From Devosia aurantiaca (GTDB lineage Bacteria > Pseudomonadota > Alphaproteobacteria > Rhizobiales > Devosiaceae): a DNA stretch of 64,000 nucleotides. Position 1 is the first letter of the stretch; each line of letters starts with the position of its first letter. Position numbers and translations under genes: made by a program. The DNA is taken from positions 563,001-627,000 of the forward strand of contig NZ_JAALFG010000001.1 of assembly GCF_011058215.1 (NCBI RefSeq), in the 5' to 3' direction. The notes below the pieces were generated by a model. The model saw only the letters and a list, made by a program, of their open reading frames with translations, did no database searches and was not told the origin of the DNA. This document shows positions 1 through 7,733 of this stretch, one piece after another.

Positions 1-383
1 GCACCAAGCGCACCGGCGGCACCGTCGTTCTGATGACCGTGATCCCTGCGCCTGAATTCATCGGATTGGGCGTCGAAGACGTGCTGCGTGCCGAAGCGGT
101 CGAAGAAGCCGAGCGCAATCTCGATGCCCGCCTCGCCCGCATGCGCGACATCGGCGGCATCCGCACCGAGACCGTAGTGCGTGAGGGCAATGGGCCTGAA
201 GAAATCGAAGCGGTGATCGCCCGTGACAACGACATCGCCATTCTCGTCCTTGCCGCGTCCAAGTCGCCCGATGGTCCGGGACCCATGGTCACCCACTTCG
301 CCGCCCGCGCCAATGTGCTTCCCATCCCCCTCACCATCGTGCCTGGGCACATGTCGGACGAGGACGTCATCGCGATCTGTTAG
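1..383 (+). CDS. Universal stress protein (UspA family), 5' end cut off
   Basis: The reading frame is open from the first bases of the window and ends at a TAG at 381-383, so the start lies upstream. The visible 127 residues begin with a strand of the form TGGTVVLMTVIP and show the alternating strand/helix pattern of a Usp fold, including an acidic helix (residues VEEAERNLDARL) and the strand AILVLAAS. Usp proteins are cytoplasmic nucleotide-binding or regulatory proteins of stress and growth arrest; the specific role here is unknown. The classical ATP-binding G-x2-G-x9-G-S/T signature is not clear in this part (PDGPGPMVTHF sits where it would be), so ATP binding is doubtful. Family assignment is by overall pattern. 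Confidence 0.75.
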   Translation, partial: TKRTGGTVVLMTVIPAPEFIGLGVEDVLRAEAVEEAERNLDARLARMRDIGGIRTETVVREGNGPEEIEAVIARDNDIAILVLAASKSPDGPGPMVTHFAARANVLPIPLTIVPGHMSDEDVIAIC

Positions 384-395
384 AGATTCTTCCGA

Positions 396-414
396 AGCCC
401 TCAGGATGAGGGCT
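396..414. repeat. Hairpin with 8-bp perfect stem; possible fragment of a dispersed palindrome
   Basis: Arms at 396-403 and 407-414 are exact reverse complements around a 3-base loop, just after the universal stress gene. A T-rich stretch (about 427-431) follows only after a gap, so it is at best a weak terminator. The core CTCAGGATGAGG is identical to the end of the paired repeats at 35744-35825 and 52746-52817, so it may be a decayed copy. Confidence 0.5.
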
Positions 415-511
415 ACTGTGGTCGCTGTTTTTGCTCGGCTCCCATGCAAAGCGCCCCTTGCATCTTGAGTGCAGAGGTCTATTTTAGAAACATTCTAACG
501 CGGAAAGTCCC

Positions 512-1078
512 ATGTTCATCCAGACAGAAGCCACGCCGAACCCGGCGACGCTGAAATTTTTGCCAGGCCGCGACGTGCTGCCGGGCGAGCCGCGTGACTT
601 CCGCACCCCCGAAGCCGCCGCTACCTCGCCCCTCGCTATGGGCCTTTTCGCCATCTCCGGCGTCGAAGGCGTTTTCCTCGGCTCCGACTTCATTTCGGTG
701 ACCAAGGACGAGACCAACTGGGCCCATATCAAGCCGGCGATTCTCGGCGTCATCATGGACCATTTCCTTTCCGGCAAGCCGGTCGTTCTAGACGACAGCG
801 CGCCCCTGGTCGACTTCAGCGAAGTCGATGAGTTCTTTGAAGACGACGACAAGGAAATGGTCGAAGTCATCAAGGAATTGTTGGCGACCCGCGTCCGTCC
901 TGCGGTTGCCATGGATGGCGGCGACATCATCTTCAAGGGTTTCAAGGAAGGTACCGTCTTCCTTCACATGCAGGGCGCCTGCTCCGGCTGCCCCTCCTCG
1001 ACCGCAACGCTCAAGAACGGCATCGAAAACCTCCTCCGCCACTTCGTACCGGGTGTGGAGGCTGTTCAGCAGGTTTGA
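512..1078 (+). CDS. NFU-type Fe-S cluster carrier protein (Nfu_N plus NifU C-terminal domain)
   Basis: A 188-residue protein with an N-terminal Nfu_N domain (about residues 1-90, starting MFIQTEATPNP) and a C-terminal NifU-like domain (about 112-185). The latter carries the cluster-binding CxxC as C157-S-G-C160 in GACSGCPSS. Proteins of this build accept a [4Fe-4S] cluster from the assembly machinery and hand it to client enzymes in the cytoplasm. Length and domain order match the alphaproteobacterial/mitochondrial NFU1 family. The gene stands alone behind the stress protein gene and is followed by a terminator-like hairpin at 1093. The ATG start gives the canonical N-terminus of the family. 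The reading frame is intact. Confidence 0.93.
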   Translation: MFIQTEATPNPATLKFLPGRDVLPGEPRDFRTPEAAATSPLAMGLFAISGVEGVFLGSDFISVTKDETNWAHIKPAILGVIMDHFLSGKPVVLDDSAPLVDFSEVDEFFEDDDKEMVEVIKELLATRVRPAVAMDGGDIIFKGFKEGTVFLHMQGACSGCPSSTATLKNGIENLLRHFVPGVEAVQQV

Positions 1079-1092
1079 ACGCGGCCGCAGGC

Positions 1093-1117
1093 AAAACGGG
1101 CCCAGTGGGCCTGTTTT
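1093..1117 (+). terminator. Rho-independent terminator after the NFU gene
   Basis: The arms AAAACGGGCCC and GGGCCTGTTTT pair with one G-T mismatch around a 3-base loop, and the second arm ends in TTTT. It begins 14 bases after the NFU stop codon. Confidence 0.7.
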
Positions 1118-1180
1118 AGCGGGCAAAGCCATGAAAGCTATGGTTGAATGGCTGGTGGCCTTCCAATAAGCAGCAAGCCC

Positions 1181-1211
1181 AAGGGCCCGATCAGCAATGG
1201 TCGGGCCTTTG
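1181..1211 (+). terminator. Second terminator-like hairpin upstream of the RNA methyltransferase
   Basis: The arms AAGGGCCCGA and TCGGGCCTTT pair almost perfectly around the loop TCAGCAATGG, followed by a T-rich stretch. It lies 20 bases before the ATG at 1231. It may be a second terminator for the NFU transcript or an attenuating leader structure for the next gene. Confidence 0.55.
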
Positions 1212-1230
1212 TGTTATCCGAGAGCACCGC

Positions 1231-2424
1231 ATGCCGTTGACCACCACGATCGAAGCTCTTGGCCAAAGGGCGAAGGCATCGCCACGCTCGATGGAGCCCG
1301 CGTCTTCGTGCCTTTCGCGCTGCCGGGCGAAACCGTTTCGATCGAGGCGGAAGGCGAGCGCGGCACGCTGCTCGAGGTCCTAACCCCTCCCCCGATCGCA
1401 TCGAGCCTTTTTGCCCCTATTTCGGCACCTGCGGTGGCTGCCAGTTGCAGCATCTGGGTGCCGACGCCTACATCGCTTTCAAGACCGGACTGGTCGAAAC
1501 CCCGCTCCGCTATGCTGGGCTCGACGCCAAGGTCGAGCGCTTCGTTCTGGCCCATGGCGAAGGCCGCCGCCGCGCAACGCTGCATGCCCGAAAAGATGCT
1601 GCCGGCTATATGCGCATCCGCAGCCATGAGCTTTTGAACATCGAGGCCTGCCCGATCCTCGTCCCTGCCCTGCAGCAGCGTGCACCCGAGATAGCCCGCG
1701 CGCTCGGTGCCGCCGTGGGTGAATGCGACATCAGTCTGACCGCCACCAATGCCGGCATCGACGTCGCCATCCGCAAGGCACCCAAGGGCACCCGCGTCGA
1801 AAAATTGGTGCCAATGGTCAACCAGCTCGGCCTCGCCCGGCTGGCACTCGACGACGAGATGATCGCGCAGCGCCAGCAGCTTAGCGTGAGCATGGGAAAG
1901 GCCGAAGTCGACCTGCCGATCGGCAGTTTCCTCCAGGCCACGGCGGAAGCAGAGCAGGTGCTTGCCGACTATGTCACCTCGGCCATCGGCAAAAGCAAAA
2001 CTGTGGCGGATCTGTTCTGCGGGATCGGGCCTTTTGCGCTGCGCCTGGCGGAGAAGGCGCAGGTCCTTGCCGCTGACAGCGACAAGGCGGCGACCGCAGC
2101 ACTGAGCAAGGCCACACGCTTTGCCAAGGGGCTCAAGGCAATTACCGCCAAGCCGCGTGACCTGTTCCGCGACCCGCTCACCCGTTTCGAGCTCGGCTTT
2201 GACGCCGTGGTGCTCGATCCGCCACGCGCCGGCGCCGAGGCGCAGGTGCGGGAGATTGCGCTCTCAAGCTCAAGCGCGTCGTCTACGTCGCCTGCGACCC
2301 CAAAACCTTTGCCCGCGACGCCGCTATTCTCGTTCAGGCCGGGTTCAGGCTGGAAAGTCTAATTGCCGTGGATCAGTTCGCGTGGTCGACCCACATCGAG
2401 CTGGCCGCGACGTTTACGCGGTAA
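1231..2424 (+). CDS. TrmA/RlmD-family RNA 5-methyluridine methyltransferase; frame broken three times
   Basis: Once repaired, this is a roughly 398-residue class I SAM-dependent RNA methyltransferase. It has a small N-terminal domain (IATLDGARVFVPFALPGETV), the Fe-S cluster motif of the family (CPYFGTCGGCQLQHL, with a further Cys in EACPIL), the SAM motif FCGIGPF, the DPPRAG motif, and a final ACDPKTFARD segment holding the likely catalytic Cys. Such enzymes make m5U in 23S rRNA or tRNA; the target cannot be told here. The frame changes three times, near 1262, 1385 and 2265, each time equal to one lost base, and each can be repaired by one C in a C run. I chose the ATG at 1231 because MPLTTTIEALG runs straight into the conserved sequence after the first repair. 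The breaks look like sequence errors. Confidence 0.85.
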
Positions 2425-2519
2425 CCTGCGCAACTCTCGTCCACTCCGAGCGTTTGGTGGGCAGGGCTAACGTAATCCGGCGCGTGGACTTCCATGTGCC
2501 GACAAATCAGAGAACCGCC

Positions 2520-2900
2520 ATGATGAAAACGATTCTTGCCGCTGCATCGATCGCAGCTCTCTTTGCTGTGCCGACCTTTGCTCAGGACGCTTCGCCGGAA
2601 GGCACCTGGAAAGACCGTTGGGGCACCACCTTCACCTTCTCGCTTTGTGGTGATGGCAACACCAATCTCTGCGGCACGCTGAACGACATTCAGGGTGACT
2701 CGCGCACCGAAGAAAACCTGGCCTTCGTCAACCAGCAGGTTGTTCAAGGCGTCCCGACCGGCCCCAACAAGTGGGAAGGCAACATCTCGCTCAACGGCGG
2801 CAATGCCAAGGCCATCGTCGAGCTGGTCGATGCCAACACCCTCAAGATCACGGGTTGCCAAGGCATCCTCTGCAACAGCATCGATTACGCCCGCACTTAA
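2520..2900 (+). CDS. DUF2147-like secreted protein
   Basis: A 126-residue protein with a clear Sec signal peptide (MMKTILAAASIAALFAVPTFA, cleavage expected before QDAS). The mature part starts EGTWKDRWGTTFTFSLCGDG and contains four cysteines (CGDGNTNLCG and CQGILC) that could form disulphides. The pattern resembles DUF2147, a family of small periplasmic beta-rich proteins of unknown function; that assignment is tentative. An ATG pair at 2520/2523 gives the natural signal peptide, although the frame is open further upstream across the end of the methyltransferase gene. A strong terminator follows at 2914. Confidence 0.7.
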   Translation: MMKTILAAASIAALFAVPTFAQDASPEGTWKDRWGTTFTFSLCGDGNTNLCGTLNDIQGDSRTEENLAFVNQQVVQGVPTGPNKWEGNISLNGGNAKAIVELVDANTLKITGCQGILCNSIDYART

Positions 2901-2913
2901 TTGGGCCTGATCT

Positions 2914-2949
2914 GAAAAAAGCCCCGGACTTTGGTCCGGGGCTTTTTCT
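2914..2949. terminator. Bidirectional terminator between DUF2147 and padR
   Basis: AAAAAAGCCCCGGAC and GTCCGGGGCTTTTT are perfect complements around a 4-base loop, with an A run on the left and a T run on the right. It lies between two convergent genes and should end transcription from both. Confidence 0.9.
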
Positions 2950-2956
2950 TTACTGC

Positions 2957-3693
2957 TTAGAGATCGACGTCGTCGTCGCCAAGGGCCACGACTTCCGCCG
3001 CCGCGCGGCGCAGGATCTCTGCGGCCTGCCGCTGCTGCTCGTCGCTACCGCGACGCGCTTTCTTGATGGCATCCTTGAGCGTCTTGCGGGCAGCTTCAAG
3101 CTCCGGCACGGCGTCATGCATAGGCCGGTCAGGCGCATGCTCGTGGCGAGGACCACGATGCGGGCCGCGTTCCCCCAGTTGGGCGGCACGTTACCGTCCT
3201 CAGCACGGCCTTCGCCACCGAACGGCCAGTCCGCCTTCACGAATTCGCGGAACCGGTTCATCTGCTCGCCGGTACGGGCAAGAAAGTCGAGCGTACCGGA
3301 CACGGCGTCCCGGTTTTCCTCGAGATGCTTCCGGCCTTCATCGGTAATGGCATAGAGCTTCTTGTTGCCGTCGGCGGAGGACGTCACGAAGCCCGCTTCT
3401 TCAAGATAGGTCAGCGCCGGATAGACGATGCCTGGGCTCGGCGAATAAACGCCTTTGGAGCGTTCTTCTACCGCCTTGATCAGGTCATAGCCGTGCCGCG
3501 GCTGCTGCTCGATGAGATAAAGCGCGACGAGGCGCAGGTCGCCCGAAGCCAGCATGCGGCCCACCCGAAGGTTTCCGCCCCAATTGCCCAGATTGCCGAA
3601 CTCGTCGCCGGCCATGCGCGCCATGCGACCCCAACCGCGGCGCGCCATTTGCTCGAACCGTTTCCAGTCGATGTCATTGTCTTTGTGTGCCAT
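2957..3693 (-). CDS. PadR-family transcriptional regulator; one frame break
   Basis: The repaired protein is about 245 residues. It has a Trp/Gly/Arg-rich N-terminus (RRGWGRMARMAGDEFGNLGNWGGN), a PadR winged helix (about residues 50-125: LRLVALYLIEQQPRHGYDLIKAVEERSKGVYSPSPGIVYPALTYLEEAGFV) and an alpha-helical C-terminal region typical of the dimerisation arm. The frame is lost near 3135. In the next frame the protein continues as PDRPMHDAVPELEAARKTLKD to a TAA at 2957, equal to one missing base. The extended N-terminus recalls the YqjI/NfeR subgroup of PadR, but without its His clusters. Autoregulation is likely because a perfect palindrome lies upstream at 3757. The ligand and other targets are unknown. 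Confidence 0.85.
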
Positions 3694-3756
3694 GCTCTGT
3701 CTCCAGATATATCATCAAACCCTTGCGTAGGAGATCGGCACCATTTGCGCGGGTTT

Positions 3757-3770
3757 CAAGATATATCTTG
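3757..3770. promoter_or_regulatory. Perfect 14-bp palindrome, candidate PadR operator
   Basis: CAAGATATATCTTG reads the same on both strands and lies 64-77 bases upstream of the padR start. A related half site (AGATATATC) occurs at 3705-3713, closer to the gene. Two spaced copies of one motif in front of a PadR gene suggest autoregulation; this is inference. Confidence 0.55.
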
Positions 3771-3845
3771 GAAGAAAAATGGCACGAGCGACGCCAGCGC
3801 CCGGACAGGCGGGCGCGCCAAGTCTTGGGTCTTTGCTGTGTAGCG

Positions 3846-4853
3846 TTAGCTGGTGACGCTGGGATTGACGCCAGCGTCTTCGCTCATGCCATCGCGGTCG
3901 AACTGCCCATGGCGGCGGAAGCGCCACATATAGGTCGGCAGGATCTCGTCCATGCTCTTGGGCGTGATGCCAAAGGCCTCAAAGGTCCGGCTTTCGGCGA
4001 TCGCCTCGGGCGAAACGACATTGTCGACGCCAAGCAACTCCACCTGGTCGCCGGTGATCAAGGCCGGCACAGGCAGGATGCCCAGCACCGCAGCGGTGAA
4101 TTTTGCCAAGGGCTTTGGCAGCGGGATCAATGCTCGCTTGCGTCCGGCTTCGCGTAAGATGCGCTGCAGCAGCGCCTTGTGCGTCTCGATTGTTGGACCG
4201 CCCAGCTCATAGGCACGACCGGTCGGCACCTCGCCTTCCGCCGCCTTGGCGAAAGCTTCGGCAACATCGCCAACAAAGACGGGCTGGAACTTGGTCTTGC
4301 CGCCGATCAGCGGCATGGCTGGGGCGATGCGGGCCAGCGTACCCATGAGATTGAAGAACCCGTCGCCCTGCCCGAACATCAGTGACGGACGCATGATCAC
4401 CGCTCCCGGGAAGGCGTCGAGCACGGCCTGCTCGCCAGCAAGCTTGCTTGCGGCATAGGCGCTGACTTCCTTGGCCTTGTCGACGCCCAGCGCCGACATA
4501 TGAACGAGTGCCGTGGCTCCGGCAGCCGTGGCAGCACGGGCAACAGCCGCTGCGCCATTGAGGTGCACGGCGCGGAAACTCTGCTTGCCCGCTTCCTGGC
4601 CGACGCCAACGAGGTTGATGACGATATCGGCGCCATGAACGGCGCGGCGGATCGAATCCTCGTTTCGGAGATTGGCTTGCACCGGAACGATCTGCCCGAC
4701 GCCGCCGAACATGCGCACCTCGCCTGCCAAGTCTGGCCGACGCACGGCAACGCGAATGCGATAGCCCTGCCGCGCCAAAAGCTGCACCAGATGATTGCCG
4801 ACAAATCCCGAGCCACCAAAAATGGTGACGAGCTTGGGCGTGGTGCGATCCAT
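3846..4853 (-). CDS. NDUFA9-like NAD(P)-binding oxidoreductase (atypical SDR)
   Basis: A 335-residue atypical short-chain dehydrogenase. The N-terminus has the dinucleotide-binding GGSGFVGNHL (about residues 13-22). A YAASK segment (SAYAASKLAGEQ) stands at the usual Y-x3-K position. The C-terminal part (GGPTIETHKALLQRILREAG) matches the complex I NDUFA9 subunit family found in alphaproteobacteria. In mitochondria the homologue is an accessory subunit of NADH dehydrogenase that binds a nucleotide; in bacteria the role is less clear and it may be a quinone- or lipid-linked reductase. I chose ATG 4853 because the Rossmann motif follows at the normal distance; the open frame upstream has no family-like sequence. 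The gene is downstream of and co-oriented with nothing obvious. Confidence 0.8.
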   Translation of the reverse strand: MDRTTPKLVTIFGGSGFVGNHLVQLLARQGYRIRVAVRRPDLAGEVRMFGGVGQIVPVQANLRNEDSIRRAVHGADIVINLVGVGQEAGKQSFRAVHLNGAAAVARAATAAGATALVHMSALGVDKAKEVSAYAASKLAGEQAVLDAFPGAVIMRPSLMFGQGDGFFNLMGTLARIAPAMPLIGGKTKFQPVFVGDVAEAFAKAAEGEVPTGRAYELGGPTIETHKALLQRILREAGRKRALIPLPKPLAKFTAAVLGILPVPALITGDQVELLGVDNVVSPEAIAESRTFEAFGITPKSMDEILPTYMWRFRRHGQFDRDGMSEDAGVNPSVTS

Positions 4854-4978
4854 TTGGGGCTCCAGGTAACAGCTATTCGGCCCGCTTTTATCCCAAGCGG
4901 CGCGCCTCTGTCGAGCCATCCCGGCTTGACTCTTGCGCGCATGTGTTCTTCTTTCGTTCACATCAGGAGACTCACACG

Positions 4979-5341
4979 ATGACCGAAAAGCGCGCCTATC
5001 AAGGCCAATGCCATTGCGGCGCTGTCCGCTATACCGCCTCAACCGATCTTTCGGGCGTCGCCGACTGCAACTGCTCGCGCTGTCGGAGGCTCGGCTGGAT
5101 CATGCAGTCGGTGCCGGAGGCCGATTTCGAGCTGCATTCGGGCGAGGACAACCTCACGCTCTACCGCTTCAACACCGAGATGATCGACCATCTCTTCTGC
5201 AAAACCTGCGGCATAGAAAGCTTTGCTCGGGGCAGCGACGGCAATGGCAACACCATGGTGATGATCAACGTCGCCTGCCTCGAGGATGCACCACCGATCG
5301 ATCGCGCCACGATCAAGCACTGGGATGGTGCAAACTTCTGA
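4979..5341 (+). CDS. GFA-family (CENP-V/GFA zinc-binding) protein
   Basis: A 120-residue protein with the Cys pattern of the glutathione-dependent formaldehyde-activating family: CHC near residues 11-13 (GQCHCGAVRY), CNCSRC in the middle and FCKTCG in the second half, which together bind zinc. Members are often named S-(hydroxymethyl)glutathione synthase, but most small stand-alone members have no proven activity, so I give only the family. ATG 4979 follows a purine-rich site (AGGAG at 4965-4969). The next feature downstream is the tRNA-Leu promoter. Confidence 0.88.
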   Translation: MTEKRAYQGQCHCGAVRYTASTDLSGVADCNCSRCRRLGWIMQSVPEADFELHSGEDNLTLYRFNTEMIDHLFCKTCGIESFARGSDGNGNTMVMINVACLEDAPPIDRATIKHWDGANF

Positions 5342-5360
5342 TCCGCATGCGCAATGCGCA

Positions 5361-5389
5361 TTGACAACGGGTTGGGCGCGCCCTAGTTA
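5361..5389 (+). promoter_or_regulatory. Sigma-70 type promoter of tRNA-Leu
   Basis: TTGACA at 5361-5366 and TAGTTA at 5384-5389 are separated by exactly 17 bases. The -10 box ends 10 bases before the tRNA 5' end. Spacing and the consensus -35 box make this a strong housekeeping promoter. Confidence 0.8.
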
Positions 5390-5399
5390 CACGCCCGTC

Positions 5400-5484
5400 G
5401 CCCAGATGGCGGAATTGGTAGACGCGCACGGTTCAGGTCCGTGTACCGCAAGGTGTGAAGGTTCGAGTCCTTTTCTGGGCACCA
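5400..5484 (+). tRNA. tRNA-Leu (anticodon CAG), CCA encoded
   Basis: The acceptor arms GCCCAGA (from 5400) and TCTGGGC (to 5480) pair fully, followed by A and CCA. The D-loop has GGTAGACGCGCACGG typical of tRNA-Leu. The anticodon stem CACGG/CCGTG frames the loop TTCAGGT, giving anticodon CAG. A variable arm and the T-loop GTTCGAGTC follow, so it is a class II tRNA reading CUG codons. Confidence 0.96.
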
Positions 5485-5490
5485 GTTTCG

Positions 5491-5527
5491 AAAACCCCGT
5501 GATCGCAAGATCGCGGGGTTTTTTTCT
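5491..5527 (+). terminator. Rho-independent terminator after tRNA-Leu
   Basis: AAAACCCCG-GATC pairs with GATC-CGGGGTTTT (CCCCGTGATC / GATCGCGGGG with one internal mismatch) around GCAA, followed by a run of seven T. Confidence 0.88.
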
Positions 5528-5552
5528 TTGTCGGCTGTTGGCCGTAAGGTGC

Positions 5553-5864
5553 CTATTCGGTCTGCGGCAGGCCCAAGGAATTCATGCCGCCCTCATACAT
5601 CCGCAGGGTCGCGTCGATATCGTCGAGATGTAGCGCAAAGCCGCTTTCGACGGCTTCGATCTGGCGGCGCAGGTGATCGCGACGCGAGATGATCTCGAAA
5701 CGCTCGCTTTCCAGTTCCTTGATCGCAAGATCGAAACGATCGCGATGGGTCGCGAGGCGCTGGATCATCGGCGCCACCTGCTTGGCGGCATCGACGACTG
5801 CTGCCAGGGCTTCCTGGTGTTCGTTGTCGACGATCTTGAGGTCTGCTTTTGCACGTACTGCCAT
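5553..5864 (-). CDS. Hypothetical small helical protein
   Basis: A 103-residue protein that I do not recognise. It is charged and almost wholly helix-forming, with heptad-like stretches (QRLATHRDRFDLAIKELESERFEIISRRDHLRRQIEAVE) that suggest a coiled coil; there is no signal peptide or membrane segment. Three in-frame starts exist (GTG 5876, ATG 5870, ATG 5864). I prefer ATG 5864 because GGAG stands 6 bases in front of it. It is an isolated monocistronic gene between tRNA-Leu and miaB, so context gives no hint of function. Confidence 0.65.
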   Translation of the reverse strand: MAVRAKADLKIVDNEHQEALAAVVDAAKQVAPMIQRLATHRDRFDLAIKELESERFEIISRRDHLRRQIEAVESGFALHLDDIDATLRMYEGGMNSLGLPQTE

Positions 5865-5990
5865 GTTCATCTCCACGTTTGCCGGCCCGTTAAGACTTCA
5901 GGCTTGGGGTTGGCTGTGGATATTGCTCTAAGTAACCGATAACAAAAGCGTTTTGGCTCTATTTGCTTAACGCAAAAGGTTAACGGCGCC

Positions 5991-7398
5991 TCAGGCGGCT
6001 GCGGCAATCGCGAGGCGGCCGACGAGGGAGTTGGTGCTGGTGCCGACGATCTCTACCATCTGGATACTGCCGATGAGGTCGGCCGAGCCTTCGAGGTGAA
6101 CGGCTTGTAGATAGGGAGAGCGACCGCCGACCTGGCCCGGCATCCGGCCGATGCGTTCGATCAGGACGGGCAGTGTGCGGCCGACGCAGGAGGCATGAAA
6201 CTCGTTGGTCTGCTTGGTGACCAGCTCCTGGAGCCGATAAAGCCGCTCGGTCTTGACCTCTTCGGCGACCTGATCGCCGAGATTGGCGCCGGGCGTGCCG
6301 GGGCGGGTCGAATATTTGAAGGAATAGGCCGAGGCGTAGCCGACGTCGCGGATGATGGTGAGGGTGTCCTCGAAATCCTGGTCGGTCTCGCCCGGAAAGC
6401 CGACGATGAAATCGCCTGATAGCGCCATGTCCGGACGTGCCGTCTTGATGCGCTCGATCAGCGCCCGGTATTCGGCGCCCGTATGCTTGCGGTTCATCGC
6501 TTTGAGAATGCGATCGGAACCCGACTGCACCGGCAGGTGAAGATAGGGCATCAGGAGCGGCAAGTCGCGATGGGCTGCAATCAGCGCATCATCCATGTCG
6601 CGCGGATGGCTGGTGGTGTAACGCAGCCGCTCGAGCCCCGAAATTTCGGCAAGGAGGTAGGCGAGCTCACCCAGGCCAACGCTGCGACCGCCGGCATCGG
6701 TGCCGTGATAGGCGTTGACGTTTTGGCCCAGCAGCGTGATTTCCCTGACGCCAGCCTCGACCAGCCGCCGCGCTTCATCGAGCACCTGATGCACGGGGCG
6801 CGAGACTTCAGCGCCGCGCGTATAGGGCACGACGCAGAACGAGCAGAACTTGTCGCAGCCTTCCTGGACGGTGAGGAAAGCCGTGAGCCCACGAGCAACG
6901 GTCACGTCTTTCTTCGCCGCGGGCAGGTGGGCGAACTTGTCCTCTTCAGGAAAGTCGGTGTCGATCACCGCGCGTTTCAGCGCGGGATGCAAATGCCGCT
7001 GGCCTTCGGCCCGCGCCAGCATCGGGCAGGCGATGATAGGCCTGCGGCCCGAACACGAGGTCGACCACCGGCGCGCGCCGCGCGATTTCCTCGCCCTCGG
7101 CCTGCGCCACGCAACCTGCAACGCCGATCATCATGTCGCCACCCAGCGCCCGGCGTTCGCCCTGCAGTTCCTTGAGGCGTCCGAGTTCGGAAAAAACCTT
7201 TTCCGAAGCCTTTTCGCGGATGTGGCAGGTGTTGAGCAGGACAAGATCGGCTTGGGCAATGTCGCCCGTCGGCGCATAGCCATGCGGCGCCAGGGCATCG
7301 GCCATGCGATCGCTGTCATAAACATTCATCTGACAGCCATAGGTCTTGATAAACACCCGCTTTTGCGGGGCTGGGCTCAGGGTCTGCTCGTGTTCCAT
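5991..7398 (-). CDS. miaB: tRNA-2-methylthio-N6-dimethylallyladenosine synthase MiaB; one frame break
   Basis: MiaB adds the methylthio group to i6A37 of tRNAs reading UNN codons, using two [4Fe-4S] clusters and SAM. The N-terminal methylthiotransferase domain has its three cluster cysteines in [18 protein letters not shown] and GVAGCVAQ. The radical-SAM motif is CDKFCSFC, followed by [12 protein letters not shown] domain ends the protein ([12 protein letters not shown] onward). About 469 residues after repair, the usual length. The frame changes near 7030, between YHRLPD and LARAEGQRH, and corresponds to a loss of two bases or gain of one. Start ATG 7398 ([22 protein letters not shown]) fits the family. 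The gene is not next to phoH/ybeY, its frequent partners. Confidence 0.95.
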
Positions 7399-7487
7399 GC
7401 GGCGCTGTTTACCAGAGCCGACGCAACCACGCCATAAGCTGCAACCGCGGAGGGGGTCGTGTGTTATATGCCCGAGAGGACCTCGAT

Positions 7488-7682
7488 ATGACCGACCAGA
7501 ATAAGCCGACCGATGACGCTGCCGCCATGAAGGACGGCAAGAAACCCGGTCCCAAGGACGCGCCACAGCAGGTGCGGAACGCTGGAACCGAAGACATGGC
7601 CAACAAGCCGAACAAGTGGGACAAGCAGGACGAGTCAGTGGACGAGACCTTCCCCGCCAGTGACCCGGTCACCAAATATTGA
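7488..7682 (+). CDS. Small hydrophilic protein with a C-terminal DETFPASDP motif
   Basis: A 64-residue, very hydrophilic and probably disordered protein rich in Lys, Asp and Pro. The C-terminus [21 protein letters not shown] matches, from memory, a short motif (D-E-S-F-P-A-S-D-P) that recurs at the end of many small uncharacterised proteins of Proteobacteria and Actinobacteria. No function is known to me. I chose ATG 7488 over an upstream TTG because it follows a GAGG-type site. It sits just before the histidine kinase gene, 51 bases apart, so the two might be co-transcribed. Confidence 0.65.
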   Translation: MTDQNKPTDDAAAMKDGKKPGPKDAPQQVRNAGTEDMANKPNKWDKQDESVDETFPASDPVTKY

Positions 7683-7733
7683 CGACGACTACCGCCGGCT
7701 TGAATGCCTGGCGGGGTAACCCCGGAGGCAAGC

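Noticed and set aside
1093..1211. A riboswitch or attenuator in front of the RNA methyltransferase
   Set aside because: The two hairpins have the form of simple terminators; I found no known aptamer pattern.
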